Positions 33,105 to 41,452 of a stretch of DNA of 44,374 nt are shown here, piece after piece. Below the pieces are notes generated by a model, which worked only from the letters and a program-made list of their open reading frames with translations, had not been told where the DNA came from and did not search any database. The position numbers and the translations under genes were made by a program. Each line of letters begins with the position of its first letter. Position 1 is the first letter of the stretch. This DNA is from Chloroflexi bacterium 54-19 (GTDB lineage: Bacteria; Chloroflexota; Chloroflexia; Chloroheliales; Chloroheliaceae). Location of the stretch: the NCBI GenBank assembly GCA_001898225.1, contig MKTJ01000036.1, forward strand, positions 149,921 to 194,294, written 5' to 3'.

Positions 33105-33785
33105 TTAGTTACGGTCCGAGGGCGCTTTTACCGGCTGGTGAAGGTAAATAGGTTGGAGAGTGGTCAGGTCGTCGCCCGGTTCTCCCAGGCTGAGACGCTG
33201 CCAGGCCAGTTCGGCCAGCAGACCAGCCCGGCGCTGGCTGACCGCCGCCGGGAGAATCAGGGCTTTAGGTAGCCTGCGGGTCAGTTCAGCCCGCTCCGCC
33301 GGTTTGAGTTCCCCGGCGATAAAAGTCGGCCCTTCAATACGCTCGATAAGCTCGTTGAGGTCAAGGTTTTCATATTCACCCTCTTGCCGCCACTTCCCAG
33401 CCTTCACCCGGTAGAACCCGGCCCCAAAACGGCCCCGCCCCGCTGCAACCAGGGCGCATAAATTCCCGGTCAGGTAGGTATGGGCTGCGGCCAGCACATC
33501 CAGGCTGCTAAACCCAAAAATCGGAACATCGAGGGAAAGAGCGATACCTTTAGCCTCGCTCAGGGCCACCCGCAACCCGTTGAAAGAGCCAGGACCAAGG
33601 GCCGCCGCTACCCCGGTGATTTGCTCCGGCGAGAGATTTTCTACTTCAAACATTTTCTCGACCAGGGGAAGGAGTTGTGTGGTCTGGTCGCGGTGGGAAA
33701 GCCACGTGAACTCGGCCAGGATACCGGTTTCGTTATAGAGGGCCGCCCCGGCGTAGGCGGTAGAGCTATCGAGCGCCAGAATCAT
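33105..33785 (-). CDS. tsaB: tRNA threonylcarbamoyladenosine biosynthesis protein TsaB
   Basis: 226 residues. The ASKHA-type start ILALDSSTAYAGAALYN and GPGSFNGLRVALSEAKGIAL are the family markers. TsaB pairs with TsaD and TsaE to make t6A37 in tRNAs reading ANN codons. Its ATG overlaps the tsaE stop (ATGA, 33785-33782), a standard coupled pair. rimI begins 216 bp later on the same strand; that gap (32889-33104) shows no gene. TsaD is not in the window. Confidence 0.93.
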   Translation of the reverse strand: MILALDSSTAYAGAALYNETGILAEFTWLSHRDQTTQLLPLVEKMFEVENLSPEQITGVAAALGPGSFNGLRVALSEAKGIALSLDVPIFGFSSLDVLAAAHTYLTGNLCALVAAGRGRFGAGFYRVKAGKWRQEGEYENLDLNELIERIEGPTFIAGELKPAERAELTRRLPKALILPAAVSQRRAGLLAELAWQRLSLGEPGDDLTTLQPIYLHQPVKAPSDRN

Positions 33786-34351
33786 AAAGAACTCCCAAAA
33801 GCGCTCTTTTTGAATTCTTGCATAAGCCCGACATATTCAGGACCGACCGGTTCCACCCGCAAAGAGCGTTTGGTTTCATTCAGGTAACTCAGGGTTACCC
33901 GGATATAGCTGCTGGGCCAGATTTCCCGGATGCGCTCCGGCCACTCGATGACCGTCACCCCCTCGCCGTAGAGGTATTCTTCGATACCAAAATCTAGGGC
34001 TTCCCGGCCATTTTCGAGGCGATAACAATCGAGGTGATAGACCGGCAACCGCCCTTCGTATTCGTTGACCAGGGTGAAAGTCGGGGAATTGACATAGCCT
34101 TCCACCCCCAACCCCTGGGCCAGCCCCTTGGTAAAGGTGGTCTTGCCCGCGCCAAGGTCGCCTTCCAGCAAAATTACCGTGCCGGGTCCAAGCTGCTGAG
34201 CCAGTTGAGAGCCGCACCGCTGGGTCTGGGCGACCGAATGGCTGACAAAATCAACGATTGCCGAAGGGGGCGTGGAAGGCCGGGCTTCCCGGTTGGCGCT
34301 GGTGATAAGAGAGGGCTGGTCTGGGATTTTGGGCTGGTTTTTCTGGGTCAT
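33782..34351 (-). CDS. tsaE: tRNA threonylcarbamoyladenosine biosynthesis ATPase TsaE
   Basis: 189 residues. Walker A is EGDLGAGKTTFTKGLAQ; NSPTFTLVNEY is the switch I; HLDCYRL and VTVIEWPERI follow. A 35-residue polar N-terminal lead and a short tail (residues after about 170) extend past the usual 150. It is an ATPase that turns over the TsaB-TsaD complex. First gene of the tsaE-tsaB pair. Confidence 0.93.
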   Translation of the reverse strand: MTQKNQPKIPDQPSLITSANREARPSTPPSAIVDFVSHSVAQTQRCGSQLAQQLGPGTVILLEGDLGAGKTTFTKGLAQGLGVEGYVNSPTFTLVNEYEGRLPVYHLDCYRLENGREALDFGIEEYLYGEGVTVIEWPERIREIWPSSYIRVTLSYLNETKRSLRVEPVGPEYVGLMQEFKKSAFGSSL

Positions 34352-34456
34352 TTTACACGAAGTTCAAATTACAAAACGCGAAACATTTTTAAACCACAGC
34401 GAAGAAACGCTGCCGGTTGCTTCGTCGCAATTATGGGAAATCAAACGCCGGCAGGG

Positions 34457-34678
34457 TTAGTTGACCCGGCCTTTGCCTTTACACTTGGGGCAAACCCCTT
34501 CCAGGCGGTGCCATCCACCCGGCGCGTTGGGGTCGGGCCATTTCTCGTTGACCTCACCCGTACCACTACAACGGGTACAGACATTCCGTCCTGCCCGGCG
34601 GCCCCTACCGCTGAAAATAAAGTAGACGAGGACAACGACGCCCATAAAAACTATAAAGATGATACTAGATGGGTCCAT
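34457..34678 (-). CDS. Small membrane protein with DnaJ-type zinc motifs
   Basis: 73 residues. One membrane helix (about 6-24, IIFIVFMGVVVLVYFIFSG), then two CxxCxGxG-type motifs, CTRCSGTGEV and CPKCKGKGRV, separated by about 20 residues. Together they would make one zinc site like half of the DnaJ zinc finger, facing the cytoplasm or the outside. It may be a small redox or chaperone helper; no function is known to me. It sits alone between tsaE and the glycosyltransferase gene on the same strand, 36 bp downstream of the latter. Confidence 0.7.
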   Translation of the reverse strand: MDPSSIIFIVFMGVVVLVYFIFSGRGRRAGRNVCTRCSGTGEVNEKWPDPNAPGGWHRLEGVCPKCKGKGRVN

Positions 34679-34714
34679 TTGGTCCGGCTATTCCTAAACT
34701 TATTTAAAACTACC

Positions 34715-35860
34715 CTACCCGACAATTTGCCGGTATATCCCAAGAGTCTGGCGGGCCGCCTCCTGCCAGGTAAACCGGGCCGCCTGGCCCAATCCCTTCT
34801 CCCGGTAGGCCGTCCAGGCAGTTTCATCCGTCAAAAGACGGTTGAGAGCGGTGGTCAGCGCGGCTACATCATCAGGTTTAACCAGTATTCCAGCCTCACC
34901 AACCACTTCCGGAATGCTGCTGGTATCCGAAGTGATTACCGGGCAACCACAGGCCATTGCTTCCAGTGGGGGTAAACCAAAACCTTCGTAGACGCTGGGA
35001 TATACAAAGCATCGGGCACTATTATACCATAACGGAAGGTCAGCCTCACGCAGGTAACCCGGAAAATCTACCACCTCACCCAACCCTAATTGTTCGACCA
35101 ACCGGAAGATTTCATCGTAAAACCACCCCTTCGCACCACCCAGCACCAACCGCACCCCAGCTGCCTCGGTGGGATTCTCCGAACGCCATTGGGCAAAAGC
35201 CCTAATGAGCGCGGGGATGTTCTTGCGCGGCTCTAACGTGCCGACATACAGTACGAACTTCTCCGGCAGACCATTTTCACGGCGGAATTGCTCGACTTCC
35301 TCAGGCGGGAAGGGCCTGAAATTCGCGGAAACACCCTCGGCAATAGCGGTTACCCGCTCCGGCGGAATCTTTAAGAGTTCGATTACTTCCTGCCGGATGG
35401 CCTCGGAGGGTGTGATAAGGTGTTTGGCTCGTTTTGCGCTGAGAGCGGTCAGGGCGTGCAGGTAAAGCCGCTTGGCTTTTTTGTAACGCTCTGGGAACCG
35501 CATGAACCCCAGGTCGTGAATGGTTATGACGGTCCGGGACAGGGCCAGGAGCGGCATCACGTTGACCGGACAATGCAGCAGGGCCGGTCTATCCCATAGC
35601 AACCGGAAAGGAGCGATAAACTGCTCCCAGGCGATACGGATAAGCGGTTTTTCGGTATTGAAATGACTCCGGACCAACCGGAAGTTAGGGGTGGCGGCAA
35701 ATTCGGGCGGGTGAGGGCCGTTCCCGAAATAAACCAGGTATTCGTTGGAAGAATCAATCTCGCCCAGGTTGTTGATGAGCAATTCGGTGTACTTGCTGAC
35801 CCCGGCCTGGCGATAAGTGCCGCTAAAGGAGACCAGGTTAGCGTTGATGGCAATCCGCAT
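34715..35860 (-). CDS. Glycosyltransferase family 4
   Basis: 381 residues from ATG 35860; a TTG three codons upstream is less likely. The GT-B fold: N-terminal RIAINANLVSFSGTYRQAG with AGVSKYTELL, hinge FVLYVGTLEPRKNIPALIRA, and the C-terminal donor-site line YPSVYEGFGLPPLEAMACG with PVITSDTSSIPEVVGEAGI. The EX7E-type Glu residues are in EGFGLPPLE. Such enzymes add mannose, glucose or GlcNAc to lipids or polysaccharides at the cytoplasmic face. No other cell-surface gene is adjacent. Confidence 0.9.
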   Translation of the reverse strand: MRIAINANLVSFSGTYRQAGVSKYTELLINNLGEIDSSNEYLVYFGNGPHPPEFAATPNFRLVRSHFNTEKPLIRIAWEQFIAPFRLLWDRPALLHCPVNVMPLLALSRTVITIHDLGFMRFPERYKKAKRLYLHALTALSAKRAKHLITPSEAIRQEVIELLKIPPERVTAIAEGVSANFRPFPPEEVEQFRRENGLPEKFVLYVGTLEPRKNIPALIRAFAQWRSENPTEAAGVRLVLGGAKGWFYDEIFRLVEQLGLGEVVDFPGYLREADLPLWYNSARCFVYPSVYEGFGLPPLEAMACGCPVITSDTSSIPEVVGEAGILVKPDDVAALTTALNRLLTDETAWTAYREKGLGQAARFTWQEAARQTLGIYRQIVG

Positions 35861-36178
35861 TAAGAACAATCCAGTTTTTATTTATAAAAAACCTGTTTTC
35901 AACCGCGCATAGGCGCTGCCGGGATGAATTGGACCAGCTAAAACCGGCCCGGCTATTATCTATGAGTTGGGGGTATGTAGCAAGTCGGTTTAGAAAAAGG
36001 TTAGATTATTCGATTTCTGCAAAGTTCCGGCTTTTTATGCGAAGGATGGTACTATTTGTGCCAGCTTTACAGATAGAAGGCGGTTTTAACAAGCAGTGTA
36101 GCTCCCTTGACCGGCCCGGCTTTTGTCTGGCCGTGAAAGGACAGAATGGAAGGGTTAGCAAAATAAGGAAGATTCTTG
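35861..36178. other. Intergenic region between divergent genes
   Basis: 318 bp between the glycosyltransferase and NDH-2 genes. It is mixed in composition. One frame of 87 codons (35929-36192) has no ribosome site and no recognisable domain, and overlaps the NDH-2 start. I see no convincing promoter pair or terminator. Confidence 0.4.
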
Positions 36179-37540
36179 ATGTTAAAATTTGAAAACTTAC
36201 TTCAAAAAGCCACGCATAATTTGACCGGTAATATTACAGATAAAGATGATGAAGCTAAAACCGGACCGGCCAGGGTCGTCGTGGTCGGGGCCGGTTTTGG
36301 CGGGCTGAACGTGGTAAAAAAACTTGCCGGAAAAGAAGGGGTCGAGGTTGAATTACTCGACCGCAATAACTATCACGGGTTCTGGCCGCTTCTCTACCAG
36401 GTGGCGACCGGGGCGCTCCTGCCCGGCTCGATTGCCTATTCCTTACGGGAGATTGCCAGTCACCACAAAAATTTATCTTTTCGCATGACCGAAGTCCAGC
36501 AGGTGGACCTCGACCAGAAAAAACTGGCAACCGATACCGGTGAGATTGGTTACGATTACCTGGTGCTGGCCGCCGGGAGCGCCAACAACTACTTTGGCAG
36601 CGAAAGTATTCCTCACAATTCTTACAGCCTTAAAGACGTGGACGAAGCCCTGGACCTGCGTGAATCAATACTTAGCAGCCTGGAAAGGGCCTCGGTCGAA
36701 ACCGACCCCGAACAACGCCGCTTCCTGCTCACTTTCGCGGTAGTTGGGGCGGGACCGACCGGGGTCGAACTGGCCGGAATGCTCGCCGAAGTGCTGGTGC
36801 CACTGGTCCGCAAAGAATACCCAAACCTGGATGCCGCCGAACTGCGGCTGGTGCTGGTCGAGGCCCATACCAACTTGCTCGAAAGTTTTCCCAAAGGGCT
36901 GCAAAAAGTGGCCGGAAAACACCTTGAGAAGAAGGGGGTCGAAATCCTACAGAACTCCCCGGTCACAGCGGTCGAAAACGGCACCCTCACTTTCAAGGAT
37001 GGCCGGACCTTCCGGGCGAACACGGTCATCTGGGCGGCGGGCGTTACCGCTTCGACTCTGGGTCAGGGCCTGGGTATAAAGCTGGCCCACTCCGACCGCG
37101 TCCCGGTCGAACCGACTCTCAATCTAAAAGAACACCCTGAGGTCTTCGTAATCGGGGATATGGCTTACCTGGAAGGTTACAAGGGTCAGGAGGCTTACCC
37201 GATGGTGGCCCCGGTCGCCATCCAACAGGCCAGGGTAGCGGCGGCAAACATACTGGCCTCTATTCGCGAGCAGCCCTTGAATAAATTCCATTATTTTGAT
37301 AAAGGTAATATGGCAACTATCGGGCGCAAGGACGCCGTGGTAGACGCTTTTGGCATCCAACTTCACGGGCAACTGGCCTGGCTGACCTGGCTGCTCGTCC
37401 ACCTATATTTCCTGGTCGGGTTCAGGACCAGGGTTTTAGTCTTTTTAAGCTGGGCTTATAACTATTTCACCTATAACCTGGGGGCTCGCTTTTTGGGAGG
37501 CAAACGTCACCAGGACCGGAAGGAGATTATTACCTTCTAA
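36179..37540 (+). CDS. ndh: Type II NADH dehydrogenase (NDH-2)
   Basis: 453 residues. ATG 36179 has AAGGAAG (36164-36170) 8 nt upstream; a TTG just before it is less likely. FAD site: VVVVGAGFGGLNVVKKL (about 33-49); NADH site: FAVVGAGPTGVELAGML; late FAD line VFVIGDMAYLEG. C-terminal 60 residues (from QLAWLTWLLVHLYFLVGF) are hydrophobic and amphipathic, typical for membrane attachment at the cytoplasmic face. It passes electrons from NADH to quinone without pumping protons. Confidence 0.93.
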   Translation: MLKFENLLQKATHNLTGNITDKDDEAKTGPARVVVVGAGFGGLNVVKKLAGKEGVEVELLDRNNYHGFWPLLYQVATGALLPGSIAYSLREIASHHKNLSFRMTEVQQVDLDQKKLATDTGEIGYDYLVLAAGSANNYFGSESIPHNSYSLKDVDEALDLRESILSSLERASVETDPEQRRFLLTFAVVGAGPTGVELAGMLAEVLVPLVRKEYPNLDAAELRLVLVEAHTNLLESFPKGLQKVAGKHLEKKGVEILQNSPVTAVENGTLTFKDGRTFRANTVIWAAGVTASTLGQGLGIKLAHSDRVPVEPTLNLKEHPEVFVIGDMAYLEGYKGQEAYPMVAPVAIQQARVAAANILASIREQPLNKFHYFDKGNMATIGRKDAVVDAFGIQLHGQLAWLTWLLVHLYFLVGFRTRVLVFLSWAYNYFTYNLGARFLGGKRHQDRKEIITF

Positions 37541-37610
37541 ATTTCTCAGGCAGGCTTTTAATTATTGTTTTATTTAAGTCACGCATAGTGGCATAGTCAG
37601 GAGGCATGCG

Positions 37611-38378
37611 GTGTTACTTGAAAATAAGGTTGCCATTGTCACGGGTGGGGATAGCGGGATTGGACGCGCGATTTGCATCGAGCTGGCAAAAGAAGGGGCG
37701 GCAGTAACTATCAATTTCCGCCACAACGAGCAGGCGGCCAACGAGGTCAAGCAACAAATCGAGGGAGCCGGGGGTAAAGCCCTGGTGGTCCAGGGAGATG
37801 TATCATCGGTAGCCGATTTGCAAACCCTGGTAGACCGTACCGTCGAAACTTTTGGGCGGCTCGACGTGATGGTTAACAACGCCGGGATGGAAACCCGGAC
37901 CTCGACTCTCGACTCGACCGAGCAGGATTTCGACTCGGTTATTGGGGTCAATCTCAAAGGGCCTTTCTTCGGGACCCAGTTCGCGGCCAAACAGATGATA
38001 AAACAGGGCGGCGGGGGACGCATCATCAACATTTCTTCGGTCCACGAAGACTGGCCGATGCCGGGCAATTCGCCCTATTGCTGCTCTAAAGGGGGCATCC
38101 GCATGCTCACCCGCAACGCCGGGGTCGAACTGGGGCCGCACGGTATTACGGTAGTCGGGGTTGGACCCGGTGCGATTGATACCCCAATCAACAAAAACAC
38201 CCTGGCTGACCCCAAACAGGCCGCCGCCCTGGACAACGCTATACCGCTTGGCCGGGTCGGGGAACCTGAAGAAGTGGCGGGGTTGGTAGTCTGGCTGGCC
38301 TCGGCTAAAGCTGCCTATGTCACTTCCAGCACCTATTTTATTGACGGCGGAATCATGCAGGGGAGCGTCGGGTTATAA
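37611..38378 (+). CDS. Short-chain dehydrogenase, glucose 1-dehydrogenase-like
   Basis: 255 residues. GTG start with a perfect AGGAGG (37599-37604) 6 nt upstream. The NAD(P) motif is VTGGDSGIGRAICIELAKE; NNAG at NNAGMETRT; catalytic Ser in NISSVHED and Tyr/Lys in YCCSKGG. The SSVHEDWPMPG line and total length match Bacillus-type glucose 1-dehydrogenases, although the true sugar cannot be fixed from sequence. Cytoplasmic. It follows NDH-2 after about 70 bp. Confidence 0.87.
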   Translation: MLLENKVAIVTGGDSGIGRAICIELAKEGAAVTINFRHNEQAANEVKQQIEGAGGKALVVQGDVSSVADLQTLVDRTVETFGRLDVMVNNAGMETRTSTLDSTEQDFDSVIGVNLKGPFFGTQFAAKQMIKQGGGGRIINISSVHEDWPMPGNSPYCCSKGGIRMLTRNAGVELGPHGITVVGVGPGAIDTPINKNTLADPKQAAALDNAIPLGRVGEPEEVAGLVVWLASAKAAYVTSSTYFIDGGIMQGSVGL

Positions 38379-38397
38379 CAGCCACGGCCTGTCAAAC

Positions 38398-38940
38398 TCA
38401 GGCTTTAGCCAGTTGCTGCCGGAGCGAGGAAAGACCCCGGTGGATAAGCTGCTTGACCGCGCCTTCGGTCCGCCCAATGCTATCGGCAATCTCGGCATAA
38501 GATAGGTTCTGGCCGAAACGAAGCATGATAGCCTGGCGCTGGTAATCGGGTAACTGCCGGACCATGTCAAGCAGTTCGCTGTTACGTTCGCCGGTCAAAA
38601 AAGACTCTTCCGGGGTCGGGTTGCCGCCAGGGGTCTCGATAGCTTCCTCGAAAGGGGCGCTGGGACGGCTCTTGCGGAGTTGTCCGGTGATTATATTGCT
38701 GGTGATGCGGTAAAGCCAGGCCCCAAAAGGCACCCCACGCCACTCGAAGCGGTCCAGGTTTTCGAAAGCTTGTTTGAAAGCCTGGGCCGTTACATCCTCG
38801 GCATCGGCATGCTGGCCGGTGTGGTTATAAGCGTAAGAATAAATCCGGTCGAAATAGAGGTCATAGATTGCGGCAAAATTCTGGGGATTAGCTTTTGCGG
38901 CGGCAATTAACGCCTGTTCGTCTACCTGTTCGTTACCCAA
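38398..38940 (-). CDS. RNA polymerase ECF-type sigma factor
   Basis: 180 residues. Sigma-2 (about 20-90) shows AEDVTAQAFKQAFENLDRF and FGAWLYRITSNIITGQLR; sigma-4 (about 130-178) ends with the HTH LSYAEIADSIGRTEGAVKQL. TTG start with AAAGGAA nearby. It ends 19 bp from the convergent SDR gene. No anti-sigma gene is next to it, so its control is unknown. Confidence 0.9.
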   Translation of the reverse strand: MGNEQVDEQALIAAAKANPQNFAAIYDLYFDRIYSYAYNHTGQHADAEDVTAQAFKQAFENLDRFEWRGVPFGAWLYRITSNIITGQLRKSRPSAPFEEAIETPGGNPTPEESFLTGERNSELLDMVRQLPDYQRQAIMLRFGQNLSYAEIADSIGRTEGAVKQLIHRGLSSLRQQLAKA

Positions 38941-39076
38941 TTTCCGTTTCCTTTAAGTTTACCGGGCGGTTGTGCGAGTTGTTCCGCCAAAAGCTTTCGC
39001 TGCGCCGTTAGTGACCCCTGCTGCCTATTATCTCTTTAAACAGGAGGGTTTTCAACCCCGGCTTTAGTCCTATTGA

Positions 39077-39294
39077 GCCAGTAGTCAGAGGGCAGAAGGC
39101 AGAAGCCATTAAAATTGCATTGAAACTTACTGGTTTGAATTTGCAGAAAAGGGCTATCCAACTCGTCTTAAACAAGTACCCCTTCGAGAAGGCAGTCAAT
39201 AAAACCCCTGAATTATACTAAAAAATAACCCCTGACCTCTGACTTTTGGCTTCTATACTCTAATCTCTGACCTCTGACTTCTGGCTACTGCCTT
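39077..39294. repeat. Heptamer-repeat inverted element C
   Basis: The right arm (39232-39294) is nine consecutive 7-mers; units include CTGACCT and CTGACTT (two each), CTGGCTA and CTGCCTT. The left arm (39077-39104) is four 7-mers of the opposite sense, such as GTCAGAG and GGCAGAA (twice). The spacer of about 127 bp has a small hairpin, CCTT-CGAG-AAGG (39181-39192). The right arm stops 2 bp before the -35 box of the mltG promoter. The rest of the 462-bp gap (38941-39076, 39326-39403) shows no gene. Confidence 0.85.
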
Positions 39295-39296
39295 GC

Positions 39297-39325
39297 TTGC
39301 CCTTTTAAGACCCCTTTGTTACAAT
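39297..39325 (+). promoter_or_regulatory. Promoter of the mltG-aroE-prepilin peptidase operon
   Basis: TTGCCC (39297-39302), a 17-bp spacer and TACAAT (39320-39325) with an extended TG (39317-39318). Predicted start near 39332, giving a 70-nt leader. Confidence 0.65.
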
Positions 39326-39403
39326 GCAGCCAACAGCGGAAAAATTACTCCGTTTTAAAAATCACACATTTGGCAAGGTAAGACAAAGGGAAGTTACAAA
39401 GTT

Positions 39404-40492
39404 ATGCGTGTAAGCGGTTCTGGCCTCGGCGCAGCGGCGGGTAATGTCTTTGGCAAAATCCTAAAGTTGTTCTTCGGTCTGTTGATGGTTGTCATCATAT
39501 TAGCGGTTGGGATCGGGATTTATTTCTTTTTCGAACTGGGCCAGCGACCCAGCACTAAAACTGACGAAATACCCTTCACAATCAGTAAAGGCGAAACTTT
39601 CAGCCAGATTACCGATGATTTGTACAAGCAAAGTTTTATCCGCAACACTTTTGTCTTCCGGGTCCGCGCCCGCATGCTCGACGCCGAACCAAAAGTCCAG
39701 GCCGGGGTTGTCAACCTGCGCCAGAACATGACCGTGGACGAAGTGCTGGAAAGCATAACATCGGTCCGCCTCAACGACCGCACCGTGACAATCGTGGAAG
39801 GCTGGCGGCTTGAACAAATAGCCCAGGTATTGGGTCAGAACGGTTGGGACCCCAATAAATTTATCAAGGCCGTCCGCGAAGAAGACTGGCAGTTTGGCTT
39901 CCTAAACGATAAACCGGTCAACGCCTCGGTTGAAGGTTTTCTGTTCCCCGATACCTACAAGATTCCGGCTAACTATACCGAGAGCCAGATTGTCGAGATG
40001 ATGCTGAACCGCTTCGGAGTCCAATATGACGCCACCCTGCGCCAGACCGCACGCGACAATAACGGCATCTACAAGACGGTCATTATGGCTTCTCTTATCG
40101 AGCGAGAAGCGGTCAAGTCAGACGAGCGGCCCAAAATCGCCAGCGTATTTTATAACCGCCTCAAAGCCGATATGCCTTTGCAGACCGACCCGACCGTCCA
40201 ATGGGCGCGTGATACCCTCAAGGCCGGGAAAGATTTGTCTTTCACCGACTGGTGGAAGGCGCCTTCGAAAGAAGACCTCGACATCGTATCGGACTACAAC
40301 ACTTACCTGAACAAAGGTTTACCGCCCGGGCCCATCTGTAACCCCGGCCTGGCTTCTCTTAAAGCCGCCACCGACCCGGCTACCACCGATTTCCTCTATT
40401 TCGTGGCTACCGGCGACAAGGACGGCAGCCATGCCTTCGCGACTACCCTGGAAGAACACAACGCTAACGTCAAAAAATACCAGGGAAGCTAA
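39404..40492 (+). CDS. mltG: Endolytic murein transglycosylase MltG
   Basis: 362 residues. One membrane helix (about 20-43), then a LysM-like region and the YceG fold: VEGFLFPDTYKIP, MASLIEREAVKSDERPKIAS with the catalytic Glu233, FYNRLKADMPLQTDPTVQW and PGPICNPGLASLKAA. It cuts growing glycan strands to end peptidoglycan synthesis, acting outside the membrane. First gene of an operon: aroE starts 15 bp later. Confidence 0.94.
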   Translation: MRVSGSGLGAAAGNVFGKILKLFFGLLMVVIILAVGIGIYFFFELGQRPSTKTDEIPFTISKGETFSQITDDLYKQSFIRNTFVFRVRARMLDAEPKVQAGVVNLRQNMTVDEVLESITSVRLNDRTVTIVEGWRLEQIAQVLGQNGWDPNKFIKAVREEDWQFGFLNDKPVNASVEGFLFPDTYKIPANYTESQIVEMMLNRFGVQYDATLRQTARDNNGIYKTVIMASLIEREAVKSDERPKIASVFYNRLKADMPLQTDPTVQWARDTLKAGKDLSFTDWWKAPSKEDLDIVSDYNTYLNKGLPPGPICNPGLASLKAATDPATTDFLYFVATGDKDGSHAFATTLEEHNANVKKYQGS

Positions 40493-40507
40493 AGCGGAGG
40501 AACACTA

Positions 40508-41452
40508 ATGACCGGAGCAGGTACAAACCTTGCGACCCAGACCTGGCCGGGGGTAACCCCCCGGCTATATCGCGCCGATGGCACTCCCCGCCCGGTCGGG
40601 GTGCTGGGTTTCCCGGTCAAACACAGCCTTTCCCCGGCCTTTCAAAATGTTGCCTTTGCCCACCACAATTTGCCCCATCGCTACGAGAAATGGGAAATCA
40701 GCCCGGCTGAGTTTGCGGCTTTCCTCGAAAAAGCCCGCCGGGAGGATTTTTTAGGCTTAAACCTGACCGTACCCCACAAGCTAAGCGGCTGGGAAATCTC
40801 GGTCCGGCGAACCCCAGCCGCCGATGCGACCGGGGCAGTCAATACCCTGTTCCTCGACGAGGAAGCAGGCGGGTGGTTGGGTCACAACACCGACGTGGGC
40901 GGTTTTCTCGAAACTTTACCCGATGCGGGTTATTCCCCGGCGGGGCAATCAGCGGTTATCATCGGGGCAGGCGGAGTGGCCAGGGCAATTGTTTATGCCC
41001 TCGGCGCCGGTGGGGCGACTACCCTGACCATCGCCAACCGCACTGCTAACCGCGCCCAGGCTATCGTCGATACCTTGCAACCCCTCCTGCCCGGCACCCT
41101 TTTGCAGGTAAGCGGGCTCGAACCAGCAGAATGGCCCGCCGACCGCTCGCTAATCGTAAATGCTACCTCGCAGGGGGTCCTAGAACCGGACCGCCCTTTC
41201 CCTATCCCGGTTCCGGCCATGAACGGTCCGGCCAATCCCCCGGCCCTTTTCTATGACCTTACCTACGGGCAAACCCCTTTTATCCGGGCAGTCCGGGCCG
41301 CCGGTTACCCGGTGCTGGACGGTCTGTTGATGCTGATCTACCAGGGGGCGCTGGCCTTCGAAACCTGGACCGGCCTCGCCGCCCCCCGTTCTGAAATGCT
41401 GGCCGCTGCCGAGGCGGTCCTGGCCGAACGTCTCAAGGGAAAAACCAGTTGA
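40508..41452 (+). CDS. aroE: Shikimate dehydrogenase
   Basis: 314 residues, with a 26-residue N-terminal lead. VLGFPVKHSLSPAFQN binds shikimate; catalytic Lys91 in LNLTVPHKL; Asn112 in GAVNTLF; Asp129 in HNTDVGGF. The NADP domain has IIGAGGVARAIVYALGAGG and TIANRTANRA. It reduces 3-dehydroshikimate in aromatic amino-acid synthesis. GCGGAGGA lies 6 nt before the ATG. Its stop overlaps the TTG start of the next gene. Confidence 0.94.
   Translation: MTGAGTNLATQTWPGVTPRLYRADGTPRPVGVLGFPVKHSLSPAFQNVAFAHHNLPHRYEKWEISPAEFAAFLEKARREDFLGLNLTVPHKLSGWEISVRRTPAADATGAVNTLFLDEEAGGWLGHNTDVGGFLETLPDAGYSPAGQSAVIIGAGGVARAIVYALGAGGATTLTIANRTANRAQAIVDTLQPLLPGTLLQVSGLEPAEWPADRSLIVNATSQGVLEPDRPFPIPVPAMNGPANPPALFYDLTYGQTPFIRAVRAAGYPVLDGLLMLIYQGALAFETWTGLAAPRSEMLAAAEAVLAERLKGKTS

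Noticed and set aside
35929..36192. 87-codon frame before NDH-2
   Set aside because: It has no ribosome site, no domain, and overlaps the well-supported NDH-2 start.
39232..39294. CRISPR-like array
   Set aside because: The unit is 7 bp without spacers, and no cas gene is present; it is a simple tandem repeat arm.
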